Source: Rhexocercosporidium sp. MPI-PUGE-AT-0058 (Eukaryota; Ascomycota; Leotiomycetes; Helotiales). From it: a DNA stretch of 64,000 nucleotides. A program made the translations under genes and the position numbers. This document shows, one piece after another, positions 22,740 through 34,383 of this stretch; within the stretch, counting starts at the first letter, position 1, and every line of letters begins with the position of its first letter. The DNA is taken from assembly GCA_020746875.1 (NCBI GenBank), contig JAGTJL010000001.1, positions 4,092,001-4,156,000 on the forward strand. Direction: 5' to 3'. The notes under the pieces are model-generated. The model saw only the letters and a list, made by a program, of their open reading frames with translations. It did not search any database and was not told the DNA's origin.

Positions 22740-24125
22740 ATGCCAGAAGAAGCTGCAGAAACAAAGTCGCAGAATTTGATAAGGGCATTCCAGGAAACCC
22801 TGAACGGTCTCATCGAAAACCCATATCCACACATCAGTAACCCGGAAGGCTGTAAGAAGAGAGCAAGCGTCGCCCTGGTTCTGCGCGTCCGGCCGCAGTA
22901 CAACCACTGGCCAGAGACGCGCACTGGAGAAGAGAAGGGAGCAGAAGATGCGAACCCTAGCGTTCACGAATCTCTAGAACGTTTCTTTGCTCAGGACTGG
23001 GTCCAGCATGGCGATCCCGAAGCTGTGTTTATAAAGAGAGCGGCTCGTGTTGGGGATCGATGGACCAGCCATGTGGCTCTGCCTGGAGGGAAGAGGGACC
23101 CGGAAGATGAAGACGACAAGGCGGTGGCAATAAGGGAAACATTTGAAGAGATTGGATTTGATCTCACATCTCCCCACGCTCTGTTTCTGGGTAACCTTCC
23201 GGAGAGAGTGGTGAGCACTTCATGGGGGAAGGTTCCGTATGCCAGCTCCCTTCCCCGCAAATGATCTATACTGACAGCCTGTAGTATCATGGTACTTTGC
23301 CCATTTGTCTTCCTCTGGACTGAGCCAGAGCTCCCACCCTTCAAATTACAACCTACCGAGGTCGCATCAACACATTGGGTCCCGCTCCGAATCCTCCTTT
23401 CACCTTCGTCCCGGACATATGAATATGTGGATGTATCAGATCGATTTGCACGTCGTGGTGGAGCTGTGACAAAGTCTATCATACGGTCAATACTGGGAAA
23501 GATGCGATTCTCTGCCATAAGACTGGTGCCGTCTGAATCTCTGTACTGCAGCTCGACAGCTGAGTTCTTCCTTCCCGAAGCATCAGATGCCGAGGGAGCA
23601 TCGAAGGTGTCACTGGCAAGCAGGCTATATGGTTGGTATCTCGGAGATCATGCAGGGTCATCAGAAAAGGCAAGGCCGCTCCTCCTATGGGGATTGACTC
23701 TAGGAATGCTGGCTGATTTCCTCGACCAAATGCCACCACATAACGCTGTGCAGCTGTGGTCATATCCAACTTTCACCTCCCTAGATGTTCGATGGATCAT
23801 CAGTGCTCTAACTGGACCGCTTAAGAGGAGAAACAGACAGCGTCTACAGAATACTGGCATGGAAAATCAGACTGCTGTGGACAGCGAAACAGAGGCAGTG
23901 GCCACTGGAGATAATCCGTGGTTTATTGGCGGGCTGAGCAATGGAATGATATCCCCGAGCAAGGGCATGAATCAGACACGGTCATATGCCGTGGGTGTTA
24001 TGCTGGAAGGTTATTACGACATGGCCAGAAGAGGGGTTTGGATCGCTACCAGCGTTCGGCTACTTGCGACGGCTGCTTTGGCAATACAGCTTGTCCGAAG
24101 TTACAGATCTTACAGAACAAGTTGA
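22740..24125 (+). CDS. Nudix hydrolase, NUDT7/8-like (CoA diphosphatase type)
   Basis: Two exons, 22740-23236 and 23285-24125, with a 48-nt intron. The join gives SWGKVPIMVLCPFVFLWTEP, a conserved strand of this family. The product is 445 residues. The Nudix box, GGKRDPEDEDDKAVAIRETF followed by EEIGF (residues about 118-142), keeps all catalytic Glu and the REUXEE core, so Mg-dependent diphosphate hydrolysis is expected. The preceding ALPGG fits the coenzyme A-type subgroup (inference). The C-terminal 200 residues exceed the standard domain. They include hydrophobic stretches near residues 300-320 (LLLWGLTLGMLADFL) and 420-438 (LLATAALAIQLV), suggesting membrane attachment. Fungal homologues with this extension exist to my memory. 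Confidence 0.88.
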
Positions 24126-24566
24126 ACCGGGCGAATTGGGCAAAACTTCACAAGTTGGATATTGGCGGCCGAATCACAGTGTGGCCAAGTAATTAACGAA
24201 ACGAAAGTTTGAAGCAGGCCGGCATATTCTGTGACAGCCTGTTATTCCATTCATCTGCGACTTTCCGCTCTTTTTGGATAGCAATTTCAGCAACTCCAGT
24301 GGCTGCTGCTTTCTATAGCTTCACTTAAGTGCATCAAATTGCGCATCACTCTAGTCAAAAAGGCTTGGTCTCTGAAGCTCTGAAGGGTTTACCAATGATG
24401 TTCCTTCATATATACGATGCGGTTTACGCAAGTGGAAACCCGCCAAAAGATGTATTTACAAGAATTGAAAACATGGCCCTGGCCATGGCTAGTGGCCAGC
24501 CATCAGCATACTGCATCGAGCAAGCACCTGTTTCCTTGCCGGTTCCTTCCGTGCTCGAATGTGACT
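24126..24566. other. Convergent intergenic region
   Basis: 440 bp between the converging 3' ends of the Nudix gene and the GH62 gene. Nothing recognisable is seen. Confidence 0.5.
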
Positions 24567-25780
24567 CTAGTTCTGCAGAGTCAAGAGACCTGGGCGGTAT
24601 GGGGTCTGGTCGTAGGTATACTTTCCTGGTACATATCCTTGGTACAAGAATTGCAGATTGCACATATCAATAGTGAAAGTTTGATCAGGGTTTGTTCGGA
24701 CCAAGTCGCCGTGGGAGATATCATTGGTCCATGTAGCACCACTGTTTGCCTTGCCAGCAAAAGGTTTGGATTCGGAGCCAGCGTTTACGGTCCACGCGCC
24801 ACCGAGAGAAGTAGCAGTGAAAGAGCGGAAGTAACGGCCACCGTTGCCTTGAGCCTCGACGATCATGAGATACTTGTTCTGGCCCTGGACGGTGTAGACT
24901 TGGACGGCTTCGAAGAGGTTTCTTTCGGTGTCGCTGAGGATAGTAGTGTATGAATTACCGAAGCTTCCTGGGAAGTTGCCAATAGGCATGCTGGCACGGT
25001 ATATCTTGCCATTATCACCCGCGAAGAACAGATACATGTTTGTACTGTCGCCGATAATCGTTTGGTCGATTGCACCGATCGATCCTTCGGTTACTTTTCC
25101 ATTGAAGAGAGGCTGTGATGCACTCCATCCATTTGCATTGGAGGGATTGGTCGAGGTTTTGTACGAGAAGGAAGTTGCGCCCCATTGATGACAGAGGACC
25201 CAGATGCTCTTGGGCGCAAAGTAGAAGACAGTGGGGGCAACGGCGCCGGCGTTCATGGCGTTCTGACTGGCAGAGCTCATCTGTGACCAGTCGTCGAAGA
25301 GGCCGAATACCATGGAGCCATACCCCGTCGTGGTGCCGTGGCTGGAGCCATACACGAGATGCTTGCCATTGTAAAAGGTGGTGGAGAAGTCCTTGAGGGA
25401 TACCCATCCCGACTTGGGCTGTGCCAGCGCACCGGTAGAGGTCCACTTGTATGTTGTGGGGATACCGCAAGCACGAGCACTCGTGGCAGCAGCCCTCGAG
25501 GTCACCATTGTCGTTTGAACAGGAGCCATGGTGGTGGTTGTAACCCCGCCGCCACCGCCCCCGGCACATGGAAGACATTGAGAATAGAACTCATTGCTTG
25601 TAGTGCAGCAGGCTCCAGATACACATGTCGTCGCTCCGGTCCATGCCATACCTCCGCCTACTATTGTTAGTTCTGTTTCCATAAGATCGGCTTTGAACCC
25701 TTACATTGTGCGTAGAGAGCTGCCTGGGCAGACACCACTGGAAGAACGAGCAAGAACGCGGTGCTAATGGTTTGAAACAT
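24567..25780 (-). CDS. Secreted alpha-L-arabinofuranosidase, CBM1 plus GH62
   Basis: Removes arabinofuranosyl side chains from arabinoxylan outside the cell. Exons 25780-25705 and 25657-24567 with a 47-nt intron give 388 residues. A signal peptide ([18 protein letters not shown]) is followed directly by a cellulose-binding module (CBM1), residues about 19-58: [16 protein letters not shown], then [19 protein letters not shown] Gly/Thr/Ser linker ([12 protein letters not shown]) leads to the GH62 catalytic domain (about residues 95-388). Visible GH62 hallmarks are [17 protein letters not shown] near the start, [19 protein letters not shown] (catalytic Asp region), [21 protein letters not shown] (given in part; catalytic Glu in LFEAVQVY) and NLQFLYQG near the end. 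The intron interrupts the first CBM1 cysteine codon, a feature that supports the model because it restores the motif exactly. Likely induced on plant cell wall. Confidence 0.95.
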
Positions 25781-27484
25781 TTTGACAGAAGGCTAATTAT
25801 GGTCTTGAGAGTGAAAGACTAATGATGAAAGAGAAAACATCGGATAGACAGCAACCTACCTCCCTTTATGTAGAATGTCACTCTCGTTGCAGTTGCCACT
25901 CATAGTCATCAGGAATTAATCAACCTACAACATCTAGAACAGATTTTCCGATGCAATTTGCCGCCTAAAGTGCTAGGAAGAGAGCTCTACTCCACACTTG
26001 TAGTCCTCCGTGATACGAGCGCACCCATAACGAAATAAACTTCTCTCATCAACCCAATGGTCTGATGGGGGAAGATCCATAACAGGGGCTACCCCGCACG
26101 CTGAGCAAGTGGATGGTCGATGAAAGCGAGCTAGAGATACTGAAACAAGCACAAGGACTGGTGGAAAATGCTGCATGCCAGAAGAAGCATGGAAAGACGA
26201 TGTGCCATGATGGATAAAGTAGAAATAGGTACATGTTAAGGAAAAGAAAGGAGGAGGGGGGGGGCGTTCGATCTTGGCCTCCGTTCTGCATTGGATGCGG
26301 AGACGGCCCGCCAATGCTTTTGGGAGAAACAAGCTCTGGGTCGTGTTGCTGTTGTGCCCTGCATCCGTGGATCTCGCTTGTGCCTGACTCCCTTCGCTAC
26401 ACATCCTGGGGATGCCTGACCTCCTCAATGTTTCACGATTGGTGCGCGTCGAATACAATTGCTAGCCGATATTAATAGCAGGCATCCTCTCGCACGACAG
26501 GAGGGTGCTTTGGACTTGAGGAGCACCGGCCGGAGCGATAGTATCGTACAGTAGCACGATGTGGAGGATCTCGGCTGCCACTGTAATCTACGGCAGATCC
26601 TTTCTTCTCAAGAAACCCTATTTCACCAACACAATCTATATGAACCCAGGTAGGCAGGTCTGAAAAAGTGGTCCCTGTTAGGTGAACAAACAAAACAAAA
26701 AATAGCTTGTTTCTGCCTAATTAGTCGCTGAAGTTTCTTTTGTGGTCAACCGGAATTTCATCGGAGGGCAGGCAGTTGAAGGCATGATTCTAGGCGTGAC
26801 CTTGGCCGGCATCGTCATTCTAACTTCCTTGCAAAGCTGCCGACAATTGTCAACAAAGAAAATTGCGAGTCACAGATATATTGACCTCCATTCCTTATGG
26901 ATGTTGCTGGCAGTCAGTGGCGCAGGAATCCCCATTCTCGTCTCCGTCGGTCCCCACTACCGAGAACCCCTGCTCGCCCGATGGTTGTGTGGCATGGCAC
27001 ATCTTAAGTTACACTGCATCCGCACCACTCGGTGCATCGAACGATAACCCATAATGGACCGGTAAGTTATGTTTCTGTTTCCAGAAGGATTGTGTTTATC
27101 AACCAGTCACCGTGGAAGTCTAAGATGCCTGGCTCCTGGGCCAAGGCTTAGTATTTCCCCGCATGATCCCTTTTTCCGGGGTCCACGTTGACAGCAGTGG
27201 AGCTTAAATTCCCCCAGGGAAACTCTTAAGTTGAGATGTCTGGATAAATGTTTACTTGGCAGTTTTTAATTTAGCCGTTGACTAGTTCTCGTCCATTCTG
27301 TCTTACAAGTCTTACATCTCCAAGCAATTTTCCAAGGTTGGCAAAGCAGTAGCTCATGTTTCCTATCATCATCGCATACCAACTTCCATGAATCGCGTTA
27401 CAGCAAATCAATTGCCAATACACGATGCTCAGAATGAGCACCTCTTTTACTGGAGTATCGAGGACAAAGTACGCTGGATCATCG
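25781..27484. other. Gene-poor stretch upstream of GH62
   Basis: 1.7 kb with no supported gene. GGCTAA, an XlnR-type core, is at 25791-25796, but so close to the GH62 start that it lies in the leader. CTGGGG, a CreA-type hexamer, is at 26406-26411. A purine-rich run (GGAGGAGGGGGGGG) is near 26250. Open frames at 26049-26475 and 26742-27047 have no recognisable features. Confidence 0.4.
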
Positions 27485-28373
27485 CTATGAAGCTGAGCCG
27501 AACTCTGCGTCGAGAAGCGCCTGCCTGGTTGGGCATGATGGAAACCGCAGATTTTCCCGGAGCTTGAGGTTGATCTTGGGACACAGAATCAACATGGCTC
27601 CCTCTTGTGTAACTCTTTTTAGCCAGGCAAATTCGTCCACTACTCTCCGGCGATGATCAATCCGTTCGACCTTGAAGATGCCAAGAGCACCCGCAATGAA
27701 GTCGGGCGGATCCAATTCACCCGTAAGAGCAGTTGTACGAATGCCACCTTTCCTAGCATCTTCAGTACCATATTCTAAAGATCTGGAGGCTTGCTCAGCT
27801 CTGTGCCACTGATTTCCAACACACTAGGCCTGCATTATTGCAAATTTCATAGGGGAACGCGACGTCAAGTGTGTCTTTTGAATAGCTGACTGGGAAGTGT
27901 CGTTCCAATAGTCAGAAAATCAGCTATGCAGTAATCCCCACCCTACTTTCTGCGTGTCTAAAGATCTGCTAGAGTTCGATACAAGGAACGCACACAGGAT
28001 AGGCCTTGAAAAGCTTCCCGAATCGAAGAAGACTTTAGATTGAGGGCTGCGATCGGCTTGGCATGCTCGAAGTATGCCGAGGACCTCGAAATTCCCTTCC
28101 TCCCTGGATCAAAACGGACATTACGAGGACTTAGTCCTGCAGAGAATGACCGAGAAACATGAAGTTCCTCATACATCTCCAGCAGGCTTCTCGGAGATTC
28201 AAAGACAGGGTCGTCTCATGGAGTTGAACATTGTTGTTCGCCACAATACCGAACATTAACTCGGATTCTAGCGCTCCGTCCAGTTGGACAAGATGCTCAG
28301 ATATCGACAAAGCTACAAGGATGATCAGAATTACACATGTCGATGTGGGAATGTTCGCAGAAGGACCGAGCAA
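27485..28373 (-). pseudogene. Probable gene relic, family unknown
   Basis: Three minus-strand pieces look like protein but do not join. One, 28373-28131, reads VALSISEHLVQLDGALESE and REACWRCMRNFMFLGHSLQ. A second, 28176-27958, includes RSSAYFEHAKPIAALNLKSS. A third, from about 27790 to 27485, reads IAGALGIFKVERIDHRRRVV and DEFAWLKRVTQEGAMLILCP. The frames overlap or are separated by stops, and no consensus introns connect them. The amphipathic helical character suggests a real protein that has decayed. I cannot name it. It could also be an intron-rich gene I failed to assemble. Confidence 0.35.
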
Positions 28374-28956
28374 TTCTCGACTGTTTGATTGTCAATATCT
28401 GCGCTCGATATTCGGTTCTCTTCACAGCTGCAGGAGAGTCTTACAGCACGGCAGCCATCCAATCCTCAGCTTGATTCAGGTCGGCTCTGGTCGGGTCACG
28501 CCGACCTCCTAAGAATTCAATGGCTCTTCTGTATACAAACTCCACAAATAACAGCCATTTAGGTATTAAAGAGCATGAAATGCATGCTGACTGAAGACAG
28601 CCAAGGATTATCTGCAGGTCGAACTTTTCATGTTCTTGTCATTGGTTAACCTTCACCCCGCATTCAATTGTTTTCCTAGTCCTTTATCGATGTATGCCCC
28701 GATCTAGACAGAGTTGTCTCATTTCATGCAAGAAATCCTCAATGATTAGGTAAGATTTGAGAAGTACCTACGGCCTAGGTGTGTCGTATTCCTACTGGGA
28801 AACAAAGACCAACCTCACTCAGTTCTTTCCATGGTGACGTGGTGTGAGTCAGTGAGGTGGCATCTTGTCACCGCTACTTCAATTGCGTGACGGAAACAGC
28901 GCGAATACACATAAGACCTTGATTCTCACGAAGCTGCTGGCACAATTCCCAACAAA

Positions 28957-29874
28957 ATGACTGATATTCACCACGAGAGCATAGTAACTCAAGAAATACC
29001 AATTTCCAAAATGGCTCAAGCAACAGTCTGCGTATTGTGAGCTCAACGCCAATGCGCTGGTGACCAGATAGCTAACGTATCCAAAGCTGTGGTTCATCAC
29101 CCGGAAAATCCCCAGTTCATATCGCAGCTGCCAAGTCACTTGCAATTTACTTCCATGAGAACGAGATTAACCTCGTCTATGGCGGTGGGACGACTGGATT
29201 GATGGGCGAGGTTGCCCGTACCTTGGTCTCGCTTTCAGGACCATCTTCAGTGCAAGGAATCATCCCAGGTCAGCATCTTTATTTTGTGCTTCCCTGGTTC
29301 CGTGGATGGGAACCTTGATAGGCTAGTCTAAAACGAACAATTCCAACGCTTGTTTTCAGTTTGGAGGCTTTGAGACAGATATAATCAAAAAAAATCAATG
29401 CTGAGATACCAAACAGCCCCTCTAATGCAGCAAGAACAACGCACGGACGAAACAATCAAAACAACATATGAGGGCCGCGAAATTGAGGTTCCCGACGAGA
29501 AGATTTATGGAAGGACGATGATCGTCAAAGACATGCACTCAAGGAAACAGGAGATGGCAAAACGAGTTATCTCCGGAGGACCTGGTAGTGGATTCATAGC
29601 TCTCTCCGGAGGATACGGAACAGTGGAGGAACTGATGGAGGTCATCACTTGGAACCAGGTGGGGATCCACGACAAACCTGTCGTTGTTTTCAATGTTGAA
29701 GGATATTACGATGGATTGATGGGGTGGATTAGAGGTTCTGTTGACGCTGGCTTCGTGAGGTCTTGTCAGGCTAATATCGCCATGGAAGCCAACACTGCAG
29801 AGGAATGTGGGCAAGCTTTGAAGAATTATTTGATTAGTGATGGGAGGCTGGACTTGGAATGGGCATCCAATTAG
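28957..29874 (+). CDS. LOG-family protein (cytokinin-activating phosphoribohydrolase-like)
   Basis: LOG enzymes cleave ribose 5-phosphate from cytokinin nucleotides or AMP-like substrates. Exons 28957-29036, 29087-29268 and 29375-29874 give 253 residues. The opening ATVCVFCGSSPGKSP is restored across intron 1 (50 nt, branch GCTAACG), followed by VYGGGTTGLMGEVA. The third exon has YGRTMIVKDMHSRKQEMAK and the signature loop as SGGYGTVEELMEV. The family consensus there is PGGYGT-EE, so the first Pro is Ser here. Catalytic Arg and Glu positions are kept. The second splice join is weak. A typical acceptor (TTTTCAG at 29359) leads into an in-frame TGA at 29371, so I used a GAG acceptor at 29374, which leaves an unusual linker. 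A local frameshift and reduced function are possible. An internal ATG at 29011 is an alternative start. Confidence 0.78.
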
Positions 29875-30290
29875 TACCGACTCCAATTGAAGTTAAGACA
29901 ACAGAGACACGTCGTGGACTGTGGCTCGCGGGTTAGTGGGGGAAGTGTATCTGGTGGGGCCGGCCGAGAACCTGTCCCGTATTTATCCACCCAACGAAGG
30001 ATTGTCCTCCCAATAATTCTATCACACACCTTTCCCACCGGCCCCTCTTCCGTTCCGAACTTAGGACTTTTGACTTGCCATTTACGGGTAATTCTGAAGC
30101 TGTCACATTTCTGTAAGACATATCTTCCCCGCTCCTCATATTTGTGGGGTAATCTTGTCCGAACCCTTCAAGCTTAACTACCTAGCTTCTGCTATTTCAA
30201 CGTCTGCGGGAAATCTTGTAGTCAAATTATACTATAAACATTCATTTCTCAGGAAAATTGCGCTTTATTCGAATTCTGTGACCTTCTACC
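29875..30290. other. Intergenic between LOG and monooxygenase genes
   Basis: 415 bp, probably the promoter of the monooxygenase gene. GGGGCCGGCCGAG near 29957-29969 is a GC-rich palindromic core (GGCCGGCC). No coding signal is seen. Confidence 0.45.
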
Positions 30291-32427
30291 ATGAACGGAA
30301 CATCTGCCCATTCCACCAATGGTGGTCTTGACGCGGAGCGACCATTGAAGGTTTTGGTTGCTGGAGGGGGCATTGGGGGTCTTGCAGCTGCTATTTTCTT
30401 ACGACAAGCTGGGCATACGGTTGATGTAAGCCATCCAGTGATATGAGCATGTCTTCATGTTGCTTATATTTCTGCAGATTTTCGAGTCCAGCCGTTTCGC
30501 ATCAGAAACAGGTGCAGCTATTCACCTCCCGAGCAATGTTAATGGACTGCTACGGAGAATGGGCATGATCCCAGAAGATCATGGAGCAAACCAGTGCGAA
30601 TGGGTTTCTGAATACCGACCAAATGGCGAGCAAGTATTTTTGAAGGATGTTAGAATGCTTGCGAAGATTTTCCCTTATCCGTGGCAACTCATCCACCGCG
30701 TGGATCTCCACAATGCTCTGAAGGACATCGCCACTTCTTCTAAAGGCAAAGGCACCCCGGCAGTTCTACATCTGAGAAGTAGAGTAGTCAAAGTCGATGT
30801 CGGGAGTACAACTTTGACTTTGGAGGATGGTACCTCTCACACGGGAGATCTCATCATCGGGGCGGATGGCGTGCACTCCAAAATCCGAGGAGCCTTGGGA
30901 AAAGACCTGCCACCCCCCGAGCCTTCAGGCACTAGTGCATTCAGATTTCTGATTCCCGCGGAGGCGGTACGCTCGGATCCAAAGACAGCTCATTTCGTCG
31001 AACGCACTGGAGAAATGCGACTCTTGTATGGCACCGATCGAAGAATCGTGATATATCCCTGCAAACAAAATACTCAGCTGAACTTCGTAGCCATGCATCC
31101 AGATGAGGAGACAGAGGCTAGCGCAGAGGAATGGAATCAGTCTGCTTCGTTGGAAACGATGCTGAATTGCTTCAAATCGTATCCAGATGATGTGAAGGCG
31201 CTCCTCGCCAAAGCAGAGCCCGAAGGGATCAAGCTTTGGAAGCTTCTTGATCACGATGCGCTGGGGAGCGAGAACTGGGTTCATGGAAACATCGCGCTTC
31301 TGGGAGACGCAGCCCATGCATTTCTGCCTCATCAGGGACAAGGAGGGGCTCAAGCTATTGAAGATGCAGCCGCCTTTGGGGCACTCTTCCCAATGGGAAC
31401 ACGGCCCGAGGATGTTCCCAAACGACTTGGGATGTATGTCCAGGCTCGCTACGATCGAGCAACAATGGTCCAGGAGGTCAGTCGGCAGTCAGCGTTCAAG
31501 ACATCTCGCGGAAAGATTGGCGGCAAGCCCATGAACCCCATGCATTTCACCGAGTTGAACTTCGGGCATGATGCTTTCGATAACGCGCACGGCATACTGA
31601 TGAGAGAGAGGAGAAAGGCAGCTTCCTATCAGCGGATGCCACTTTCTTTTGGCCCGACCCCAAGCCCAAGGCAGGATCTGAACGGCAGACCTCGAACGAT
31701 GGGGAAGTATTCTTACAAGACGAGCTTCGTGACGTTCAGGACGCACAAGAGCTACCTCAGCAGCTTACTTCCTAGTAACGAGTTCGCGATCAGTCCACCA
31801 GGAGGCTGGGCCACCGCTACATTTTCAGTTACGAAACTAGGAAATCTCGACTGGCTAGGTGGACGAGGATACTCTTTCTTCGGGCTCTACATCCATGATG
31901 TCACACACACCAGAGAGACTAAAGCATCTGGTGAAAATGATGCTTCAGAAGAAACAAGAGGAGACTACTTACCTGTACTGTTCGAGAATATGGCCGATCC
32001 GATCATCACTGGACGCGAAGAGATCAACTTCCCCAAAGTCTTCGCCACCCTGGAAGAGCAAACGTCTGCCTCATCGTACGCGCTCAGTGCTGGTTGGGAA
32101 GGGACGGAGTTCTGCCAAATCAGCCTCGATGGCCTGGTTGAGTCAGTTGAGGCAGAGTCTGTATTGCCAAATTCTGTATTGACGTGCAGTTCAAGCCCAT
32201 CAAGGGATGGGAAGGGTATCCAGACGCCGAACTGCTTCTCCAACCCCGCGCTGCCTTCGCAGGAGGGCGAGAAGAGATGGAAGGCTACGACGGCAAACAT
32301 CAAGTTCACCGAATTGGAGGGAAAAGCGTTGGAACATGCTTTCCCGACACTGGCAAACATTGTTGAGGGATTGAGAGGAATCAAGGTTGGAGAGATTCTG
32401 AATGCGGGAGTCCAGGCATCGGCTTAA
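30291..32427 (+). CDS. FAD-dependent monooxygenase fused to acetoacetate-decarboxylase-like domain
   Basis: Exons 30291-30425 and 30478-32427 (52-nt intron) give 694 residues in one uninterrupted frame. Residues 18-430 form a group A flavoprotein monooxygenase of the salicylate-hydroxylase type. It has the FAD dinucleotide motif KVLVAGGGIGGLAAAIFLRQ, the DG motif LIIGADGVHSKIRG and the GD motif IALLGDAAHAFLPHQGQGGA. Residues about 455-690 match the acetoacetate-decarboxylase-like fold: SPPGGWATATFSVTKLGNLD, FGLYIHDV, DYLPVLFENMADPIITGREE, then NFPKVFATLEEQ. The Lys in FPK aligns with the Schiff-base Lys of the family. The neighbouring second Lys of the bacterial enzyme is Val here, as in many ADC-like proteins. 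The layout predicts ring hydroxylation coupled to a decarboxylation or related carbanion step on one polypeptide (inference). It leads a run of catabolic-type genes. Confidence 0.9.
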
Positions 32428-32588
32428 TGATGAATGCGAAATGTATCAAAAGAAATCTTCTTCGTATCAGACTGATTAAAGTGACGTAAATTGACTTTAA
32501 ATTCAGAGACATCATCAATGGGTGATATTTTTTGATCGAACATGCCCTTCTCCTTGATTTTTTTAAGCACAGTCAAGGGCAGAAATAA

Positions 32589-33900
32589 TTAGGCTGAGCG
32601 AGCAGGTAAGACCTTGCCAATACACTCTCCAAATCCAACACCATCACCACAGACCGCCGTGAGCCGTATGCTGTCACCGTCCTCCAAAAACTTCCTACTT
32701 GAGCCACCGGCGATATTGAAACTCTCCTCGCCCCCTTTTGTCAGCTCCAACAAGCATCCATGACTCTCCTTCGTCTCTCCAGAGATCGTACCCGTCGCCA
32801 AGATATCTCCTGTATTCAGATTACAACCACTGCTTGTCTGATGCGCGAGCAGATCCCTTAAGCTCCAGTACATAGTCTTCATCTCAGACTCGCAGATAGT
32901 AGTCGCCTGACCCCCAACAATCAGTTCCGCCTTCAGCTGAATGCTGTACGTGTTGTCTGTCTTGCTGTCCGCCAGGTATGGCACCGGTTTCAATTCTTTC
33001 TGTGGCGCTGGGCATTGGAACGACTCTAACGCATCGAGCGTGATGACCCACGGTGAAATAGATGTTGAAAAATTCTTCCCGTTCAGCGGACCAAGCGGCA
33101 TCATTTCCAACCCCTGAATATCGCGAGCTTCGCTTGTTAGTTTGTCTCCTCGCTTCGGAAAGGGGTTGCGGCGTGAAACTTACCACTCCAGTCGTTCAAC
33201 AAGACAAGTCCAAAGATATGGTCATCAGCATCCTTCACAGCAATGCTATCTCCAAGTACGCTTGGCTTCCCAACAATACACCCCACCTCTAGCTCATAAT
33301 CCAACTGCTCAGTCGGACCATAGACTACCTCACCCTGGGCATTTCGGAATTGACCCCTTGGTCTCGTGACTGCCGTCCCAGAAGGAATGATAGACGACGC
33401 CCTTCCTGTGTATCCGACTGGGAAATGTAAGAACCCAGGGGGTAGGAAGCGTTTCTTCATTATGGCTTCGCCGGCATTGAGGACGTGCTCTTTGGAGCAG
33501 GAGAAATCCGTGAAGTCGCCAATGGAGACAGGGAGGTGCATGGTCACATCTTGGATTGAAGCGGTGCTTCCTGATGGGAGATCTGTTGGCTTTTTCAGAA
33601 GATCTTGGAGTAGCGCTCTTGATTGCTTCTGGGTGGATTTGGGGAGCGCTGCGAAGGTGTTCAAGGTGGGCTTTCTTGGCATTAGCGAAGAATTGTGATG
33701 ATGATGAAATCTGATCAATATACCTCCGAAAATGCTTGAGTTACTTCAGATGGAAGTGATGAGAGAAGTCCATGCTGTGCGAGCTCACCGAGGAATACCA
33801 CTGTATCCTCAATTCGTGTTGCGGGACATTTGGCAGGGTGCGCTGTGCTGCTGGCGATGCCGTAAGGGATGTTTGCGATTGAGAAGTGAGGAGCGAACAT
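32589..33900 (-). CDS. Fumarylacetoacetase-family hydrolase
   Basis: Exons 33900-33724, 33670-33184 and 33127-32589 give 400 residues. The family hydrolyses a C-C bond in beta-diketones such as fumarylacetoacetate or acylpyruvates. The N-terminal small domain (FSIANIPYGIA) and the full C-terminal barrel are both present, so this is the long eukaryotic form, slightly shorter than usual (about 420). Metal and catalytic residues are visible: Asp in IGDFTDFSCSKEHVLNAG with the catalytic His, the E-x-E pair in LDYELEVGCIVG, and Asp in LLNDWSARDIQGLEMMP, which is restored across intron 2. LNGKNF carries the Lys of the active site. It faces the CocE-type gene (start codons 484 bp apart) and converges with the monooxygenase gene. 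A housekeeping tyrosine-catabolism paralogue is probably elsewhere. Its place here suggests a pathway-specific copy. Confidence 0.92.
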
Positions 33901-34383
33901 GATGGCGACGTTTCAGAAGAACTGAATAACAAATTTCTTATTATTGTCGGGAATGAGATTCAGATTCTGTATCTAAAATATCTATCCAGACACTTCTTTT
34001 GGGACCTGACTTGCGGACATCGGACATGGTGAGAAGCTTCCAGGCTCCCCGCCAAGCTGCAGTGGATGCCCCACCTCCGAATGCCGCCCACATCAACATG
34101 GAAGCGAGCCCGAAGTCCCGCATTCTCCTACCCACTTTCCGTTTCGCCCTTTCATCACGAACCCCCCCTCCGCCTCCACATCCCGCTCGGCATCTGGGAA
34201 GGGAGTTGAATAGAGGGCATTCGGACATTAACGCGAATCCGAATTGCATGTCAGCGGGTACATTACTTGGTGGACAAACGTCATCGTCTTAATCAGATTA
34301 CACTCACATCAAAAGTAGAGCTTCAGAAGATTCATTCCAAGAACCTGCAAAGTTCAACATTTTCCGGCATAGCTGATATCATC
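33901..34383. promoter_or_regulatory. Divergent promoter between FAH-like and CocE-like genes
   Basis: 483 bp shared by two oppositely transcribed cluster genes. The centre (34080-34200) is C-rich, and GCTCGGCAT occurs at about 34185. No open frame with protein character is present. Co-regulation of the two genes is inferred from the arrangement. Confidence 0.4.
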
